DNA of 64,000 nt from Thiomicrorhabdus sp. Kp2 (GCF_000478585.1 NZ_ARWI01000001.1:434001-498000); one strand, 5' to 3'; shown: positions 19,503 through 28,880, numbered from the stretch's first letter. The notes: generated from the letters alone by a model not told the origin. Translations and numbers: made by a program.

Positions 19503-20135
19503 CTAAGTGTACAGTTCGATTGGCGGCTCTTTGGCTAATCGACTGATTAAATCACTTTCAGTGACAATACCTAAAATTTTCTGATATTCACTCATAATAA
19601 CCAATGCATCAATTTGATACTTTGTTAAAGCCTGTGCAATATGCCTAATATCTGTATCCAGAGTCGTTGTTACAACGCCAGCTTGCATGACATCTCTTAC
19701 CAATTCAGGTTTTACACCTTCTAGCTCTCCCGATTTACTAATAATCATCCTTCCAAGTAAATTAGCCTCAGAACACATACCAACCAATTCACCATTATCT
19801 ATCACAGGTAAATGCTTAATATCATGCTTTTCCATTAATCGCCATGCATTTTCAATGGAACTATTGGCATCAACCTGAAAAACGGGGGAAGCCATGATTT
19901 CTGAAACCTTAACAATAATACGTCTTTGGGCATTAGAACGATTTTCATTATAGGCATTAAGTGCGCTATTTTGATGTTTGCCTTGTTCGTCTTTATGGCC
20001 AATATCCACCTTGAGTCCGTCAAGCTCAGCCTCTTCAACTTTGTTAATACGCTGCGCAGGATCAACTTTCAAAGCGGGTAAATTTTGAACCGCTCCGATA
20101 AAGCTTTGACCTTCTGGACTATATACAATAAACAT
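19503..20135 (-). CDS. CBS-domain pair protein
   Basis: 210 aa; function not known. The C-terminal half is a tandem CBS pair (about residues 80-135 and 145-205), a ligand-sensing module that usually binds adenosine nucleotides: VSEIMASPVFQVDANSSIENAWRLMEKHDIKHLPVIDNGELVGM and RDVMQAGVVTTTLDTDIRHIAQALTKYQIDALVIMSEYQKILGIVTESDLI. The first 75 residues are hydrophilic and of no recognised family. Converges with nadB, 39 bp apart; single gene. Confidence 0.82.
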   Translation of the reverse strand: MFIVYSPEGQSFIGAVQNLPALKVDPAQRINKVEEAELDGLKVDIGHKDEQGKHQNSALNAYNENRSNAQRRIIVKVSEIMASPVFQVDANSSIENAWRLMEKHDIKHLPVIDNGELVGMCSEANLLGRMIISKSGELEGVKPELVRDVMQAGVVTTTLDTDIRHIAQALTKYQIDALVIMSEYQKILGIVTESDLISRLAKEPPIELYT

Positions 20136-20476
20136 AGAACATCACCAAACGAATTAACAAAAAACCAACTTTATACACAGAGCTAAAACACTATGTAATT
20201 CAAAATCTATTTCTAAACGGCTTAAATTAATCAAGCTTAATCAATATATTACCACTGAGTAAAACAAACTTATTCATAACACTTAAAATCTTATACTTAA
20301 TTAAAATATCGGCCAGCCAGCCTAAACACTTTAATTTATTTACGGTTTCAAGTACTTAATACAACAACGATATTTAATAATTTTCAAGGTAACTCACTAG
20401 AATAAGACCAGAGAATTGTCTATACTATTTGGATTATTAAATTCAAAATTACAACTTAAATATAAGGATAAAAACT
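20136..20476. other. Intergenic region before the peroxiredoxin gene
   Basis: 341 bp of AT-rich sequence between divergent genes. A TATACT box at 20421-20426 could be the -10 for the peroxiredoxin gene; no clear -35 or OxyR-type dyad was recognised. Confidence 0.3.
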
Positions 20477-21079
20477 ATGTCAGTTCTTGTAACCAAACAG
20501 GCTCCAGATTTTACTTCAGCTGCGGTTTTAGCGGATGGTTCTATTGTTGATGATTTCAACCTAAAAAGCCACATTGCAGGCAAATACGCTGTTGTATTCT
20601 TCTACCCTTTAGATTTTACATTTGTTTGTCCTTCTGAAATTTTAGCATTTGACCACCGTGTTGAACGTTTTAAAGAATTAGGCACTGAAGTCGTTGGTAT
20701 CTCAGTAGACTCACAATTCACTCACAATGCTTGGCGTAACACACCAGTAAACCAAGGTGGTTTAGGCCCTGTTAAGTTCCCACTAGTGGCTGATTTAGGC
20801 GGTTCTATTATGGAAGCTTACGGCATCGTTCACCCTGGTAACGTCGCTCTACGTGGTGCTTTCTTAATCGATACAAACGGCGTAGTTCGTCACCAAGTTG
20901 TAAACGACCTTCCTTTAGGGCGTAACGTTGATGAAATGGTTCGTATGGTTGAAGCACTTCAGTTCCATGAAGAAGTAGGTGAAGTTTGTCCTGCTGGTTG
21001 GAATAAAGGTGACGCAGGAATGAAGGACACGCCAGACGGTGTTGCTGAATACCTAAGTGAACACTCAGACGAGCTATAA
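20477..21079 (+). CDS. Typical 2-Cys peroxiredoxin (AhpC/Prx family)
   Basis: Cytoplasmic thiol peroxidase reducing hydrogen peroxide and organic peroxides. Seen: peroxidatic Cys51 in FYPLDFTFVCPSE, the catalytic Arg region, and resolving Cys171 in EVCPAGW followed by a C-terminal extension typical of robust/sensitive 2-Cys forms. 200 aa is standard. AAGGATAAAAACT precedes the ATG. An intrinsic terminator follows at 21211, so it is monocistronic. No AhpF or thioredoxin reductase adjoins it. Confidence 0.95.
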   Translation: MSVLVTKQAPDFTSAAVLADGSIVDDFNLKSHIAGKYAVVFFYPLDFTFVCPSEILAFDHRVERFKELGTEVVGISVDSQFTHNAWRNTPVNQGGLGPVKFPLVADLGGSIMEAYGIVHPGNVALRGAFLIDTNGVVRHQVVNDLPLGRNVDEMVRMVEALQFHEEVGEVCPAGWNKGDAGMKDTPDGVAEYLSEHSDEL

Positions 21080-21211
21080 TTCGTTTAGATAAAATTGTGT
21101 TAACGATGTTAATGAGTTTATTTCAACGTCATTTACCGTTAAAATAGCCACAATATTTATCGCATTCAAGCTGTGATTGTTTTCTTAAAAGAGCACAATT
21201 ACACGCTAAAA

Positions 21212-21238
21212 AGGAGCCGTCAATAGACGGCTTTTTTT
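21212..21238 (+). terminator. Intrinsic terminator after the peroxiredoxin gene
   Basis: AGCCGTC and GACGGCT pair across AATA, followed by seven T residues. It ends just before the ispA ribosome site. Confidence 0.93.
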
Positions 21239-21251
21239 ATGGAGAGAACTT

Positions 21252-22139
21252 TTGCAAACTCAACTTCTAACATTTCAAAATCGTGTCAACCAAACCTTAA
21301 AACAGTACATTGCTCATTATTGCGAACAACAACTCGGTGAAACACAGCATTTCTTTGAGGCCGTTGAATATGCCACTCTTAACCAAGGCAAACGACTGCG
21401 CCCCGCCCTAACCTATGCGGTTGCAAAAGCTCTCAATACCCCGTTAGAGCAAGTCGATAGTTGTGCTTGTGCCATTGAATTAATTCATAGTTACTCTCTG
21501 GTACACGATGATTTACCCGCTATGGATAATGATGATCTACGCCGTGGCCAACCAACCTGTCATATTCAATATAATGAAGCCACGGCCATTTTGGTGGGTG
21601 ATGCTCAGCAAACGATGGCTTTTCAAATTCTAAGTGACGATTCTCACCTACAACCAATACACGCACTTGAGATGATTTCCTTATTGAGCAAAGCCAGTGG
21701 CCCACTTGGCATGATTGGTGGACAAGTCTTGGACATAGCGTCTGAAGGCAAAGTCATTACTGCCGATCAACTCAAACAGTTACACAACCATAAAACAGGG
21801 GCTCTTATTCAATGTGCATTGCTCCTAGGAGCCGTTCAATCAACAAACTACGCAGAGATTAAACCAGGCCTGGTAAAACTTGGAGAGCTTATTGGTTTAG
21901 CCTTTCAGGTTCAAGATGATATTTTAGATATTGAAGGTAATACCAAAACCCTTGGCAAGCCTCAAGGTAGTGATTTAGCTTTGGATAAATCAACCTATCC
22001 CAAGTTATTGGGGTTAGCTAATGCAAAAACTTATCGTGATCAATTAATTTCAGAGGCACAAAAAGTATTACAAGAGCTGCCAATCAACAGTCTCTTCTTA
22101 AACCAGTTAATTCATTTCATTGCCGAACGCAAACACTAA
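21252..22139 (+). CDS. ispA: (2E,6E)-farnesyl diphosphate synthase
   Basis: Prenyltransferase condensing DMAPP/GPP with IPP to farnesyl diphosphate. Seen: first aspartate-rich motif DDLPAMDNDDLRRG, GKRLRPAL, and second motif QVQDDILDIEG; 295 aa as in E. coli IspA. The start is a TTG at 21252, with GGAGAG at 21241-21246. No xseB or dxs beside it, unlike the E. coli xseB-ispA-dxs cluster. A perfect ACCAGGCCTGGT copy at 21863-21874 encodes P-G-L-V. Confidence 0.95.
   Translation: MQTQLLTFQNRVNQTLKQYIAHYCEQQLGETQHFFEAVEYATLNQGKRLRPALTYAVAKALNTPLEQVDSCACAIELIHSYSLVHDDLPAMDNDDLRRGQPTCHIQYNEATAILVGDAQQTMAFQILSDDSHLQPIHALEMISLLSKASGPLGMIGGQVLDIASEGKVITADQLKQLHNHKTGALIQCALLLGAVQSTNYAEIKPGLVKLGELIGLAFQVQDDILDIEGNTKTLGKPQGSDLALDKSTYPKLLGLANAKTYRDQLISEAQKVLQELPINSLFLNQLIHFIAERKH
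21863..21874. repeat. ACCAGGCCTGGT copy inside ispA
   Basis: Perfect 12-mer, read P-G-L-V. Confidence 0.95.
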
Positions 22140-22218
22140 GAAAATAGAGTTCCAATATCGTTACAATCAAGAGAACAGTGAATATTACATAAAAAATCTT
22201 AGCTTTCAAAAAGTTAGC

Positions 22219-22247
22219 TTTTCATCATAAACAGTTTTAGTTATAAT
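22219..22247 (+). promoter_or_regulatory. Candidate queD promoter
   Basis: TTTTCA (22219-22224), 17-bp spacer, TATAAT (22242-22247). About 120 nt of leader remain before the ATG; no preQ1 riboswitch structure was recognised in it. Confidence 0.45.
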
Positions 22248-22372
22248 CTGTTCCCTTTCAAGCCCAGTAAAACGAGCACCGATTTTTCAGTTACAATAAT
22301 TGCAACCTCAGAAATCAAACTTATATTGAATAACGGCTTAGAACTCAATCAGATAGAAAGAAGTGATTTACC

Positions 22373-22750
22373 ATGGCACAAACGTTTGTATTAAAAACTT
22401 TACTCGATTTCGCCTCTGCGCATAGCTTAAGAGGTTATCCAGGTGATTGCGCCAAATTACATGGCCACAACTGGAAAATTGAAGTGCAAGTTGCGGGTAC
22501 ACAGTTAAATGAAATTGGCATGGTCATAGACTTTAAAGAAATCAAACGTCATGCTAAAGAGGTTGTGAAAGAGCTTGACCACACCTTTTTAAATGATCAC
22601 CCACATTTTAAGACGCTCAACCCAACAGCAGAAAATATTGCGGTTTATATTTACAAAGAGATTGAAAAACGTATCCAAACTCCAGAAGTGAAAATGCATA
22701 GCCTAACGGTTTGGGAAAATGATCGTAACTGCGTTACTTACTCTGAATAA
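22373..22750 (+). CDS. queD: 6-carboxy-5,6,7,8-tetrahydropterin synthase
   Basis: Converts 7,8-dihydroneopterin triphosphate to 6-carboxytetrahydropterin in the queuosine/7-deazaguanine pathway. Seen: zinc-binding His residues in FASAHSL and LHGHNW, the catalytic Cys in GDCAKLHGH, and the DHTFLND motif. 125 aa matches QueD. Single gene; its terminator is shared with the opposing cheW. Confidence 0.93.
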   Translation: MAQTFVLKTLLDFASAHSLRGYPGDCAKLHGHNWKIEVQVAGTQLNEIGMVIDFKEIKRHAKEVVKELDHTFLNDHPHFKTLNPTAENIAVYIYKEIEKRIQTPEVKMHSLTVWENDRNCVTYSE

Positions 22751-22799
22751 TACAAAAAATATAAACAAAGCCCAAAATATTTAAAAGGCTTAAAATGAC

Positions 22800-22829
22800 A
22801 AAGCCAGTTCAATAATGAACTGGCTTTTT
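22800..22829. terminator. Bidirectional terminator between queD and cheW
   Basis: AAGCCAGTTCA and TGAACTGGCTT pair across ATAA (22801-22826), with a T-run on the plus side and a TTTGTC tail on the minus side. Confidence 0.9.
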
Positions 22830-22868
22830 ATTAATGGTTATTCACTCAAACACAATCAAGTACAAAAT

Positions 22869-23426
22869 CTAACCATTACCCGTTGGCATATTCTCTGCAT
22901 TTAAAACAATATTTTCAATAATGCCTTCTGCCGCTAATCGGTCCAGATCCACAACAATCACCATTCTCCCTTTATCAGATGCTTCTTTAACGGCACTCGC
23001 TCCCATTTGAGAAGCACTGCTTTGGCCTTGACCGTCTTTAATCGTTGTTAACCCCAAAATATATTGATTATCAATGGAATCTGAAATATCAGGAGCGGCT
23101 TGTAAAGCATTCATATCAAACTGATGAACATCAGAAACAGCATCAACCACCAAGCCAACAATTCGCTCTCCAGAAGAGGTCAAAATATGCACAACAATAA
23201 CGACCGTCGTACCATCATAAGCCGCTTTTAAATTAAATTTTTCGCGCAAGTCGATAATCGGCACTACCGTTCCACGTAAATCAACGACACCTTTGACATA
23301 ACTCGGTACATTAGGCAGCGGATTTGGCGTTTCCCAACCTCGAATCTCTTGAACACGAAGAATTTCGACGGCAAACTCTTCTCTACCGATAATAAAAGTT
23401 AAAAATTCTTGTTTAGCATCCGACAC
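22869..23426 (-). CDS. cheW: Chemotaxis coupling protein CheW
   Basis: Couples methyl-accepting chemoreceptors to CheA in the cytoplasmic signalling array. Seen: CheW fold with FIIGREEFAVEILRVQEIRGW, VPSYVKGVVDLRGTVVPIIDLREKF and the terminal VVDLDRL strand. At 185 aa it is longer than the usual 155-170 because of a Ser/Ala/Gln-rich insert (about residues 137-158) between two late strands. The start is GTG at 23426 with CGGAG upstream. No cheA or receptor gene adjoins it, so it is an orphan locus. Confidence 0.93.
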   Translation of the reverse strand: MSDAKQEFLTFIIGREEFAVEILRVQEIRGWETPNPLPNVPSYVKGVVDLRGTVVPIIDLREKFNLKAAYDGTTVVIVVHILTSSGERIVGLVVDAVSDVHQFDMNALQAAPDISDSIDNQYILGLTTIKDGQGQSSASQMGASAVKEASDKGRMVIVVDLDRLAAEGIIENIVLNAENMPTGNG

Positions 23427-23805
23427 GAACTGTCTCCGTTTTGCAAAATCACTTTAGGATAGTCCTATAAGGAATGATTTTTACTGTTTATTTTTATTGA
23501 TGAGTAATGTAACACTATACTATGAATATTCTCTAATATTTAGGCTTCAGAGTAAACTTAGCCAATCGATATAATTCAATACAATATCATTCATTAAATC
23601 CGTTAAATTATATTATATTTAAGTCAATTTACTTTGCTCTTTGCATTCAAGTAATAAAGTGCCAATTCAATTCATTAACCCTAATTAAACTCGCATTTAA
23701 CTAACATTTAACTAACATTTAACACGCAAGAAACAAGCCAAGATATTTTGTTATTTCAATTGAGTAAGGTATCATCTGCTGCAATACAAATTTAAGGATA
23801 AAAAA
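23427..23805. other. Intergenic region between cheW and ygfZ
   Basis: 379 bp, strongly AT-rich, between divergent genes. No gene seen. It contains an 11-bp-period direct repeat at 23694-23723 and AAGGATAAAAA as the ygfZ ribosome site. Confidence 0.5.
23694..23723. repeat. 11-bp direct repeat, 2.7 copies
   Basis: CATTTAACTAA occurs at 23694 and 23705, and its first eight bases again at 23716. The period is about one helical turn, 80-110 bp before the ygfZ start. Confidence 0.85.
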
Positions 23806-24891
23806 ATGACAGCCCAAGCAACATTAAGCCCTATTTGGTCCGACTTCCTAGCATCACAAAATGCCCAATTTGATGAAACTGGCAAAATTTGCAGTTTTGG
23901 ACATCCTGAACTTGAACGTTTTTTAATTAAAAATGGCCCTGTTGTTACCAGCCTGACTGATCAAGCATTAATTAAAGTTACAGGTAGTGAAGCGCAGACT
24001 TTTTTGCAAGCGCAACTCACGAGCGACATTAATCAAGTCGCTGATAACAAAGCCCAATTTTCAGCTTACTGTGATCCACAAGGTCAAGTCCTGGCTAACT
24101 TTTTGGTTTTTAAATATAAAGGTGATTATTACCTCAATTTTGATGCCTCATTAAGAGAAACCATTTTAAAACGTTTAACCATGTTTGTTTTACGTTCTGA
24201 TGTGCAACTTACCGAAGTCTCTAATGAACTGATTCAAATTGGTTTTGCTGGTGAATTTGGTGATTTAGACATCCAAAGACGTTTGAGCACCAAAGTAAAA
24301 GAGGTGTTTGAATCAGGCATGGCCGAACTGGAAGGCATTGAAGATGTTTTAGTTATTAAAGTACCTGGCCCTTATCATAAATATGCGCTATTTGGTCCTG
24401 CTGAACAAATGATCCAAGCATGGAAAAAGATTCGTGACAACAGCGATGTTACCAATAACTATGACTGGAAACTTCTGAATATTGCCGCAGGCGTTCCAGA
24501 AGTCACAGCTGCAACCAGCGCCCAATTTATTGCTCAGTTTTTTAACCTTGATAAATTTGATGCGATTAACTTTAAAAAAGGCTGTTTCCCTGGACAAGAG
24601 ATCATTGCACGAGTGCACTACCGAGGTAAAGTCACTAAACGTATGTTGCGTATCCACCTTAATGAAGATTTATCTTTGCAAGCAGGAGAAACATTAACGC
24701 TAAAAGATGAGGCAGACAAATCCTATAAACTAACCGTTGTCAGTGCTAATCCAGATATACTTAATGGAACACTCTGCTTGGCGATTGCTACCTTAAAATC
24801 ACTTGAATCAGCTCAAGGTAACCTACTAACAGAATCAGGTAAAGAGGTCGCAGTAGAACCTTTACCCTATACCATTACCGATGAAGATTAA
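23806..24891 (+). CDS. ygfZ: YgfZ/GcvT-domain Fe-S cluster assembly protein
   Basis: Folate-binding GcvT-like protein that supports assembly or repair of particular iron-sulfur enzymes. Seen: the YgfZ signature KGCFPGQEIIARVHYRGKVTKRM with the conserved Cys, and LTSDINQV / CDPQGQVLANF of the N-terminal domain. 361 aa is somewhat longer than E. coli YgfZ (326). Single gene followed by a shared terminator built on an ACCAGGCCTGGT copy. Confidence 0.93.
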   Translation: MTAQATLSPIWSDFLASQNAQFDETGKICSFGHPELERFLIKNGPVVTSLTDQALIKVTGSEAQTFLQAQLTSDINQVADNKAQFSAYCDPQGQVLANFLVFKYKGDYYLNFDASLRETILKRLTMFVLRSDVQLTEVSNELIQIGFAGEFGDLDIQRRLSTKVKEVFESGMAELEGIEDVLVIKVPGPYHKYALFGPAEQMIQAWKKIRDNSDVTNNYDWKLLNIAAGVPEVTAATSAQFIAQFFNLDKFDAINFKKGCFPGQEIIARVHYRGKVTKRMLRIHLNEDLSLQAGETLTLKDEADKSYKLTVVSANPDILNGTLCLAIATLKSLESAQGNLLTESGKEVAVEPLPYTITDED

Positions 24892-24927
24892 GCGATAAAT
24901 AGCACTTTTTGTATTTCACCTTCACAA

Positions 24928-24966
24928 TAAAAACCCCGTCTACCAGGCCTGGTAGGTGGGGTTTCT
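24928..24966. terminator. Bidirectional terminator formed around an ACCAGGCCTGGT copy
   Basis: The perfect 12-mer (24942-24953) is flanked by AAACCCCGTCT on one side and AGGTGGGGTTT on the other, extending the stem; A- and T-runs on each side allow termination for both ygfZ and lysS. Confidence 0.88.
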
Positions 24967-25002
24967 TTTTATACGATTAAAACTGAATCTAAATTCAGTC
25001 TA

Positions 25003-26514
25003 TTAATTCTGACGCATATGCGGGAACAACAGTACATCACGGATAGATGCTGAATCGGTAAAGAGCATCACTAAACGGTCAATACCAATCCCCTCTCCTG
25101 CCGTTGGTGGCATACCGTGCTCTAAAGCCGTAATATAATCTTCATCATAATGCATCGCTTCATCATCACCTGCATCTTTCGCTTCCACTTGCGCTTTAAA
25201 ACGTTCGGCCTGATCTTCTGCATCATTCAACTCGTTAAAACCATTAGCCAACTCGCGTCCACCAATAAACAGTTCAAAACGGTCTGTGATAAATGGGTTT
25301 TGGTCATTACGACGCGCTAACGGTGAAACTTCAGCAGGATACTCAGTAATAAAGGTTGGATCCATTAGTTTTTCTTCAACCGTTTCCTCAAAGATTTCAG
25401 TAACAATCTTACCTAAACCGTAACCTTCTTTAACATGTATCTTAAGCGATTGAGCTAAAGCAGTAGCGGCTTCAATGGTATCAAGCTGATCGGCTGTGAC
25501 ACCGTCATTGTATTGAAGAATTGCATCTTTCATGCTTAAACGTGCAAATGGTTTACCAAAGTCAAACTCTTGTCCTTGATAAGGCACTTTTGTTGACCCC
25601 ACAGCTAACTCAGCAAGCTCTTTTAAAAGCTCTTCAGTGTAATCCATTAACTGATGATAGTCCGTATAAGCCGCATAGAACTCAACCATTGTGAACTCAG
25701 GGTTGTGACGAGTAGATAAGCCTTCATTACGGAAAGAACGGTTAATTTCAAATACGCGTTCAAAACCACCTACAACCAAACGTTTTAAATAAAGCTCTGG
25801 CGCAATACGCAAATACAAAGGCATATCCAACGCATTATGGTGCGTGTTAAAAGGTTTAGCGGTCGCACCACCTGGAATCACATGCATCATTGGCGTTTCT
25901 ACTTCCATAAATTCTTTACGGATTAAGAAGTTACGCACATGCTGAACAATTTTAGAACGCAACATAAAAGTCTCACGACTTTCTTGATTTACAATCAGAT
26001 CAACATAACGCTGACGGTAACGCATCTCTTGGTCTTGTAAACCGTGAAATTTGTCAGGTAATGGGCGAATAGACTTTGTGACTAATTCAATGTGTTCAAC
26101 ATGAATAGAAAGCTCACCTGTATTGGTTTTAAACAGGTATCCTTGAGCACCAACGATATCCCCTAAATCCCATTTTTTAAACTGGGTATTGTAAAAACCT
26201 TCTGGCAGTTCATCACGAGTAACATAAACCTGAATACGCCCTGTTGGATCTTGTAACGTCGCAAAGCTCGCTTTACCCATAATACGACGTAGCATCATAC
26301 GTCCAGCAATCTTTACACGAACAGGCTCTGCTTCGGCCAACTGTTCTTTGCTCATCTCATCATATTTAGCATGTAATTCGGCCGCGTCATTATCACGACG
26401 AAACGTATTTGGATAAGAATGCCCTTCTTCTCTTAGCGCATTAAGTTTGGCGCGACGCTCAGCAATGATTTTGTTTTCATCAACTTCTGGCGCGTTATTT
26501 TGTGTTTCCGACAT
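25003..26514 (-). CDS. lysS: Lysyl-tRNA synthetase, class II
   Basis: Charges tRNA-Lys with lysine. Seen: N-terminal OB-fold anticodon-binding domain ([22 protein letters not shown]), class II motif 2 ([20 protein letters not shown]) and motif 3 ([10 protein letters not shown]). 503 aa is standard. It follows prfB with a 190-bp gap, as prfB-lysS do in E. coli; two tandem palindrome copies sit in that gap just upstream of the start. Confidence 0.98.
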   Translation of the reverse strand: MSETQNNAPEVDENKIIAERRAKLNALREEGHSYPNTFRRDNDAAELHAKYDEMSKEQLAEAEPVRVKIAGRMMLRRIMGKASFATLQDPTGRIQVYVTRDELPEGFYNTQFKKWDLGDIVGAQGYLFKTNTGELSIHVEHIELVTKSIRPLPDKFHGLQDQEMRYRQRYVDLIVNQESRETFMLRSKIVQHVRNFLIRKEFMEVETPMMHVIPGGATAKPFNTHHNALDMPLYLRIAPELYLKRLVVGGFERVFEINRSFRNEGLSTRHNPEFTMVEFYAAYTDYHQLMDYTEELLKELAELAVGSTKVPYQGQEFDFGKPFARLSMKDAILQYNDGVTADQLDTIEAATALAQSLKIHVKEGYGLGKIVTEIFEETVEEKLMDPTFITEYPAEVSPLARRNDQNPFITDRFELFIGGRELANGFNELNDAEDQAERFKAQVEAKDAGDDEAMHYDEDYITALEHGMPPTAGEGIGIDRLVMLFTDSASIRDVLLFPHMRQN

Positions 26515-26549
26515 GAACTTTCTCTCTTAAAACTTTAAGCTTTAAAACA

Positions 26550-26585
26550 ACCAGGCCTGGTAATATTAAATTAACCAGGCCTGGT
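26550..26585. repeat. Two tandem ACCAGGCCTGGT copies, 24 bp apart
   Basis: Perfect 12-mers at 26550-26561 and 26574-26585, separated by AATATTAAATTA, 35-70 bp upstream of lysS. Confidence 0.95.
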
Positions 26586-26702
26586 AACTTTAAAACGCAA
26601 TACAATTTGAAATATGCGGGTATTTTAAGCGTTTAACAGACTAAACTCTAGCAAAATCGCTTTTAATTGCGTGAATGTGCGTTGAAGCAAAAATGGATGA
26701 AT

Positions 26703-27798
26703 TTATACACCCGACTTTAAGCTTGCCACAATAAACTGATCCAAGTCGCCATCTAAGACGCCTTGCGTATTTCCTGACTCTACGCCCGTTCTTAAATCTT
26801 TAATTCGACCCGAATCTAATACATAAGAACGGATTTGACTGCCCCAGCCAATATCAGATTTAGACTCTTCTAACTCTTGTTTATCTGCACTACGACTCAA
26901 CATTTCTAGCTCATACAACTTGGCCCGCAACTGCTTCATGGCTTCCGCTTTGTTTTGATGTTGAGAACGACCATTTTGACATTGGGTAACGGTGTTGGTT
27001 GGTAAATGGGTAATTCGTACTGCCGATTCAGTCTTGTTAACGTGCTGCCCACCCGCTCCACTTGCGCGATAAACATCAATACGCAAGTCGGCTGGGTTAA
27101 TATCAACTTCAAAACTATCGTCAATTTCAGGTGAAATAAACACCGATGCAAAAGAGGTATGACGTTTAGAGTTTGAATCAAAAGGAGACTTGCGCACTAA
27201 ACGATGCACCCCCAATTCAGTTCGTAACCAACCATAAGCATAGTCGCCTTGAATATGAACCGTTGCCCCTTTAATACCCGCTACATCACCCGCAGAAATT
27301 TCTGTAATTTCAGCTTTAAAAGCATGACGATCAGACCAACGTAAATACATTCTAAGAATCATATTCGCCCAGTCTTGAGCTTCTGTACCGCCTGAACCAG
27401 ACTGAATTTCTAAATAAGCATTATTAGCATCCAGTTCACCTGAGAACATTCTTTGAAATTCCAGCTTATCTAAACGTTCACCTAAACGATCCAATTCCAA
27501 AATAACTTCATCAACCATCTCTTGGTCAGAATCCATTTCAGCCATCTCTAGCAATTCTTTGGCTGACTCCGTACCTGATGTTAAATCATCAATAGTCGAT
27601 ACAATGTTTTCTAATTGCGATTTTTCTTTACCCAACGCCTGAGCGTCTTGAGGTTTATTCCAGATATCTGGGTCTTCTAGTTCTTTAGAAACTTCTTCTA
27701 AACGTTCCGCCTTAACATCATAGTCAAAGATACCCCCTAAGAACGTCACTGCGTTCTTGGTAGTCTTGAATTCGGTTATAAACAGGATTTAATTCCAT
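26703..27798 (-). CDS. prfB: Peptide chain release factor 2, with programmed +1 frameshift
   Basis: Recognises UGA and UAA and triggers peptide release. The frame-0 part starts at the ATG at 27798 and encodes 24 residues ([11 protein letters not shown]...) ending in CTT, then in-frame TGA at 27726-27724. The internal Shine-Dalgarno AGGGGG (27738-27733) lies 3 nt before CTT-TGA-C, as in E. coli; a +1 shift skips base 27726 and continues with GAC. Total 364 aa. Seen: SPF tripeptide ([10 protein letters not shown]), catalytic GGQ in [16 protein letters not shown]. Synthesis is thus autoregulated by RF2 level. Upstream of lysS. Confidence 0.97.
27723..27738 (-). promoter_or_regulatory. RF2 programmed frameshift site
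   Basis: AGGGGG, TAT, CTT, TGA, C: internal Shine-Dalgarno, 3-nt spacer, slippery CTT and an in-frame stop with the unfavourable C after it. Confidence 0.97.
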
Positions 27799-27930
27799 GC
27801 AAGTTTTATCCATCTCTGTGCTTTTAAAAATTAGCGCAAATGATACCAGGATTCACTCAGTTCTGCTCTATTTATAGACAGGATACGAACCACAAATATC
27901 ACTTATTTTTTATTTTATTCAACTAGATAG

Positions 27931-27957
27931 TTAAGTTTTATCCAATCTAGCCGTTAA
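27931..27957 (+). promoter_or_regulatory. Sigma-28 (FliA)-type promoter
   Basis: TTAAGTTT (27931-27938), 11 bp, GCCGTTAA (27950-27957). Each box differs by one base from the FliA consensus TAAAGTTT-N11-GCCGATAA and the spacer is exact. It points to the DUF5610 gene 147 bp downstream. The remaining 27799-28103 sequence shows no gene. Confidence 0.65.
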
Positions 27958-28103
27958 GTATTATGCAGCGTTTATCAATGGATAGATGACTCTAGAAGCT
28001 TTACAATAAAATATAAAATTCAAAGTGTTTACCTTTCGGTTACTAGAGCATCACACAAAGGGATCCATTTACTCGTTTTCGACCAGAAAAAAGGGATTAC
28101 ATC

Positions 28104-28775
28104 ATGGCTATCGACACCAAAAACTTAGGCTTAATACAAGCGTACCAACAAAACTCAAATATGCCGAACAATGCTGAAAGAGCATTAGAAAAAGCCAATG
28201 AGCATAGCCGAGTTGCACAATCAGAAGAAAAACCAAACCTTAGTGCAACACAAATGACCATTCGTAACGAAAGACAGGCTAGTCTAGTGGCTCACTTATT
28301 TGGCGATGGTACATCTGCTCAAGAAAGCTCTCTTAAAATCACCTTTCAAGCGGCCATTGAAAAACTTAATGAAGTTTTAATGGCTGACATGCCCGCACTA
28401 GCAGATGGCGAGGAGTCAATTAACCCAATAAGTGAAGAAGCCCTAAAAAAACAAGGTGGGATGGAGTATTGGACACCCGAAAATACCGCCAAAAGAATTG
28501 TTGATGGTGCGACGGCCTTTTTAAGCGGTTTCAAAACAGCACACCCAGAATTAGAGGGCGAAGCTTTAATGGAGCGTTTTATGGATGTAGTGGGTGGCGG
28601 CCTTACTCAAGGCTTTGAAGAAGCTCGAAGTATCTTAGGTGATTTAAATGTCCTTGAAGGTGAGATTGCTGGCAATATCGACACAACCTACCAGTTGGTG
28701 CAAGATGGTCTACTGAGCTTTAAAAATCTCTACCTTGGGATAGAACCCGTGACAACAGATGAGAATAAAGCCTAA
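28104..28775 (+). CDS. DUF5610 domain protein
   Basis: Function unknown. 223 aa, no signal peptide or membrane segment. The conserved region spans about residues 60-215: TPENTAKRIVDGATAFLSGFKTAHPELEGEALMERFMDVVGGGLTQGFEEARSILGDLNVLEGEIAGNIDTTYQLVQDGLLSF, which I recognise as the DUF5610 pattern. The first 60 residues are polar and probably flexible. A sigma-28 type promoter upstream suggests expression with late flagellar/chemotaxis genes; this link is inference. Converges with a NarL-type regulator across a shared terminator. Confidence 0.78.
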   Translation: MAIDTKNLGLIQAYQQNSNMPNNAERALEKANEHSRVAQSEEKPNLSATQMTIRNERQASLVAHLFGDGTSAQESSLKITFQAAIEKLNEVLMADMPALADGEESINPISEEALKKQGGMEYWTPENTAKRIVDGATAFLSGFKTAHPELEGEALMERFMDVVGGGLTQGFEEARSILGDLNVLEGEIAGNIDTTYQLVQDGLLSFKNLYLGIEPVTTDENKA

Positions 28776-28828
28776 AGAAACAGCCGTATAATTGACCCAC
28801 CAATCTTTCCAAACTTTTGGTAAAAAAT

Positions 28829-28858
28829 AAAAAAGGGCGTTTAATACGCCCTTTTTCT
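28829..28858. terminator. Bidirectional terminator between DUF5610 gene and response regulator
   Basis: AAAAAGGGCGT and ACGCCCTTTTT pair across TTAAT, with A- and T-runs on both sides. Confidence 0.93.
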
Positions 28859-28880
28859 TATAATCAAATATCAATTAAGT

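Noticed and set aside
22248-22372. preQ1 riboswitch before queD
   Set aside because: The leader lacks the short pseudoknot-type C-rich loop and A-rich tail that I would expect; no convincing stem was found.
23540-23575. Possible sigma-28 promoter for cheW
   Set aside because: A TAAGTTT-like box exists on the minus strand but no GCCGATAA-like box at 11 bp.
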